From positions 62,001 to 126,000 of the forward strand of contig NZ_JACVXA010000003.1 in assembly GCF_014903745.1 (NCBI RefSeq): a DNA stretch of 64,000 nucleotides, in the 5' to 3' direction. The notes under the pieces are model-generated. The model had not been told where the DNA came from. It worked only from the letters and a program-made list of their open reading frames with translations, and did no database searches. Position 1 is the stretch's first letter, and each line of letters begins with the position of its first letter. Source of the DNA: Mangrovicoccus algicola. GTDB taxonomy: Bacteria > Pseudomonadota > Alphaproteobacteria > Rhodobacterales > Rhodobacteraceae. Position numbers and translations under genes: made by a program. This document shows, piece after piece, positions 63,117-64,000 of this stretch.

Positions 63117-63926
63117 TTATCTCAGCGCGTCCACGCGCAGCTTGTCGTCTTCGAGGAAAACCTGCACGGGCTTCTTCAGGTGCTCCCGCGCATAGTCGTC
63201 ATAGGTCAGGTAGAGCCCGGCCACCGCCACCAGGTCGGCATCCAGGCTCTGGCAGAAGATGCGTGCGGCAGTATCGCCATTGACCCCCGCCAGGGCGCGG
63301 CCGCGCAGCGTGCCGTAGACATGGATATTCCCGGCCGCCACCAGTTCCGCCCCGTTGGAGACCGAGGAGACCACCACCAGGTCGCCATGCTCGGCATAGA
63401 TCTTCTGGCCCGAGCGCACCGGCTCGGTCACGATGACCGCCGCCGCCTTCTGCGGGGCGGCGGGTTCCGGCGGGGCGGCCGCGACGGCCTCGGCCTCGGC
63501 CTTCGCCTTGCGCTCGGCCACCATGCGCGCGGCCTCGCGGCGCTGCGTCTCCACCCGGTCCAGCGGCGCATCCCGCCCGCCCGGCAGCGACAGAAGCCCC
63601 ATCGCCCGCGCCGCCTCGGTCTGTTCGGGCGTGCCGTTCTGCACCCCGAACACCGCCAGCTTGCGCGATTTCAGCCCCTCGATCAGCCGCGTCAGCGCCG
63701 GGGCGCCGAGCGTTGCGCTCACCTCGCCCAGATCCACGACGAAGGGCGCATGATCGAAGAAATGCGGCATCCGCATCAGCTCGGCATCGAGCGCGCGGTA
63801 GAAATCCTGATCCGCGTCGCCGGAAAGCCGGAGCGCCACGGCCGTGAAGAACCGGCCCCTGATCTGGAATGGCTTTACCGACGCGACCGTGTCTGCGGCG
63901 GCGGTGTCCGATGTGAGTGAGGTCAC
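63117..63926 (-). CDS. minC: Septum site-determining protein MinC
   Basis: FtsZ assembly inhibitor, 269 residues. The N-terminal domain (about 20-110) precedes an Ala/Glu-rich linker (about 150-165). The C-terminal beta-helix contains QKIYAEHGDLVVVSSVSNGAEL and the usual MinC segment GNIHVYGTLRGRALAGVNGD. First gene of minCDE, with two to three bases between genes. The 74 bases upstream to the window end contain no further gene that I can support. Confidence 0.93.
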   Translation of the reverse strand: MTSLTSDTAAADTVASVKPFQIRGRFFTAVALRLSGDADQDFYRALDAELMRMPHFFDHAPFVVDLGEVSATLGAPALTRLIEGLKSRKLAVFGVQNGTPEQTEAARAMGLLSLPGGRDAPLDRVETQRREAARMVAERKAKAEAEAVAAAPPEPAAPQKAAAVIVTEPVRSGQKIYAEHGDLVVVSSVSNGAELVAAGNIHVYGTLRGRALAGVNGDTAARIFCQSLDADLVAVAGLYLTYDDYAREHLKKPVQVFLEDDKLRVDALR

Positions 63927-64000
63927 GCCCGATCCAATGCCTGTGCTTGTGCTGCCTGATGCGCCGGTCTGTTGCGGCGCTTTGGTGGAACGCTACCGCA

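Overview
The window is about 64 kb of very GC-rich DNA with dense, short-spaced operons and frequent stop/start overlaps. The gene content (ectABC-ask with a divergent MarR regulator, FolE2, an mmsA/LysR pair, TRAP transport genes, MinCDE, two glgX copies) fits an alphaproteobacterium, most likely a Rhodobacteraceae/Paracoccaceae member. This assignment is inferred from gene families and arrangement, not from a marker gene. I see no rRNA, tRNA, insertion sequence, prophage or CRISPR array.

Layout. 1-3.3 kb: end of a possible TRAP binding-protein gene, TRAP permeases dctQ and dctM, and a MATE exporter. 3.3-5.2 kb: TetR regulator divergent from a Bcr/CflA-type exporter, with a palindromic operator between them. 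5.4-7.9 kb: FAD amino-acid oxidase and a GSA-aminomutase-like aminotransferase. 8.3-16.1 kb: pheT, trkH, folE2, a sulfotransferase, a GNAT protein and metZ. 16.2-34.5 kb: a large storage-sugar block. One strand carries alpha-glucosidase, treZ and treY; the other carries glgB, glgC, glgA, glgX, a second divergent glgC-like gene, a second glgX and trehalase. 34.6-40.4 kb: a P-loop sulfotransferase-like protein and class IV aminotransferase, a fluoroacetate-dehalogenase-like hydrolase, and a phosphonate/selenate-type ABC transporter. 40.4-48.5 kb: a LacI-type regulator divergent from an inositol/rhizopine-like cluster (iolG-like gene, ABC importer, second Gfo/Idh dehydrogenase, iolE-like gene, sugar isomerase). 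48.5-51.1 kb: LysR regulator and mmsA. 51.1-54.2 kb: metallophosphoesterase, lipid-kinase-like protein and epimerase. 54.2-58.7 kb: ectoine operon and its MarR-type regulator. 58.7-61.9 kb: MarR-controlled EmrAB-like efflux operon. 62.0-63.9 kb: minCDE.

How it fits together. The glg genes make and debranch glycogen. TreY and TreZ turn maltodextrin ends into trehalose, and trehalase and alpha-glucosidase return sugars to glucose. The glgX products can supply the linear dextrins that TreY needs, so the block holds both synthesis and breakdown of a compatible solute. With the ectoine operon 20 kb away and a TrkH potassium transporter, the window carries several osmotic-stress functions. No wholly unknown system stands out. 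The most unusual items are the second GlgC-like protein with a lost regulatory lysine, the paired LacI operators, the dehalogenase-like active site, and the duplicated 3' end of minE.
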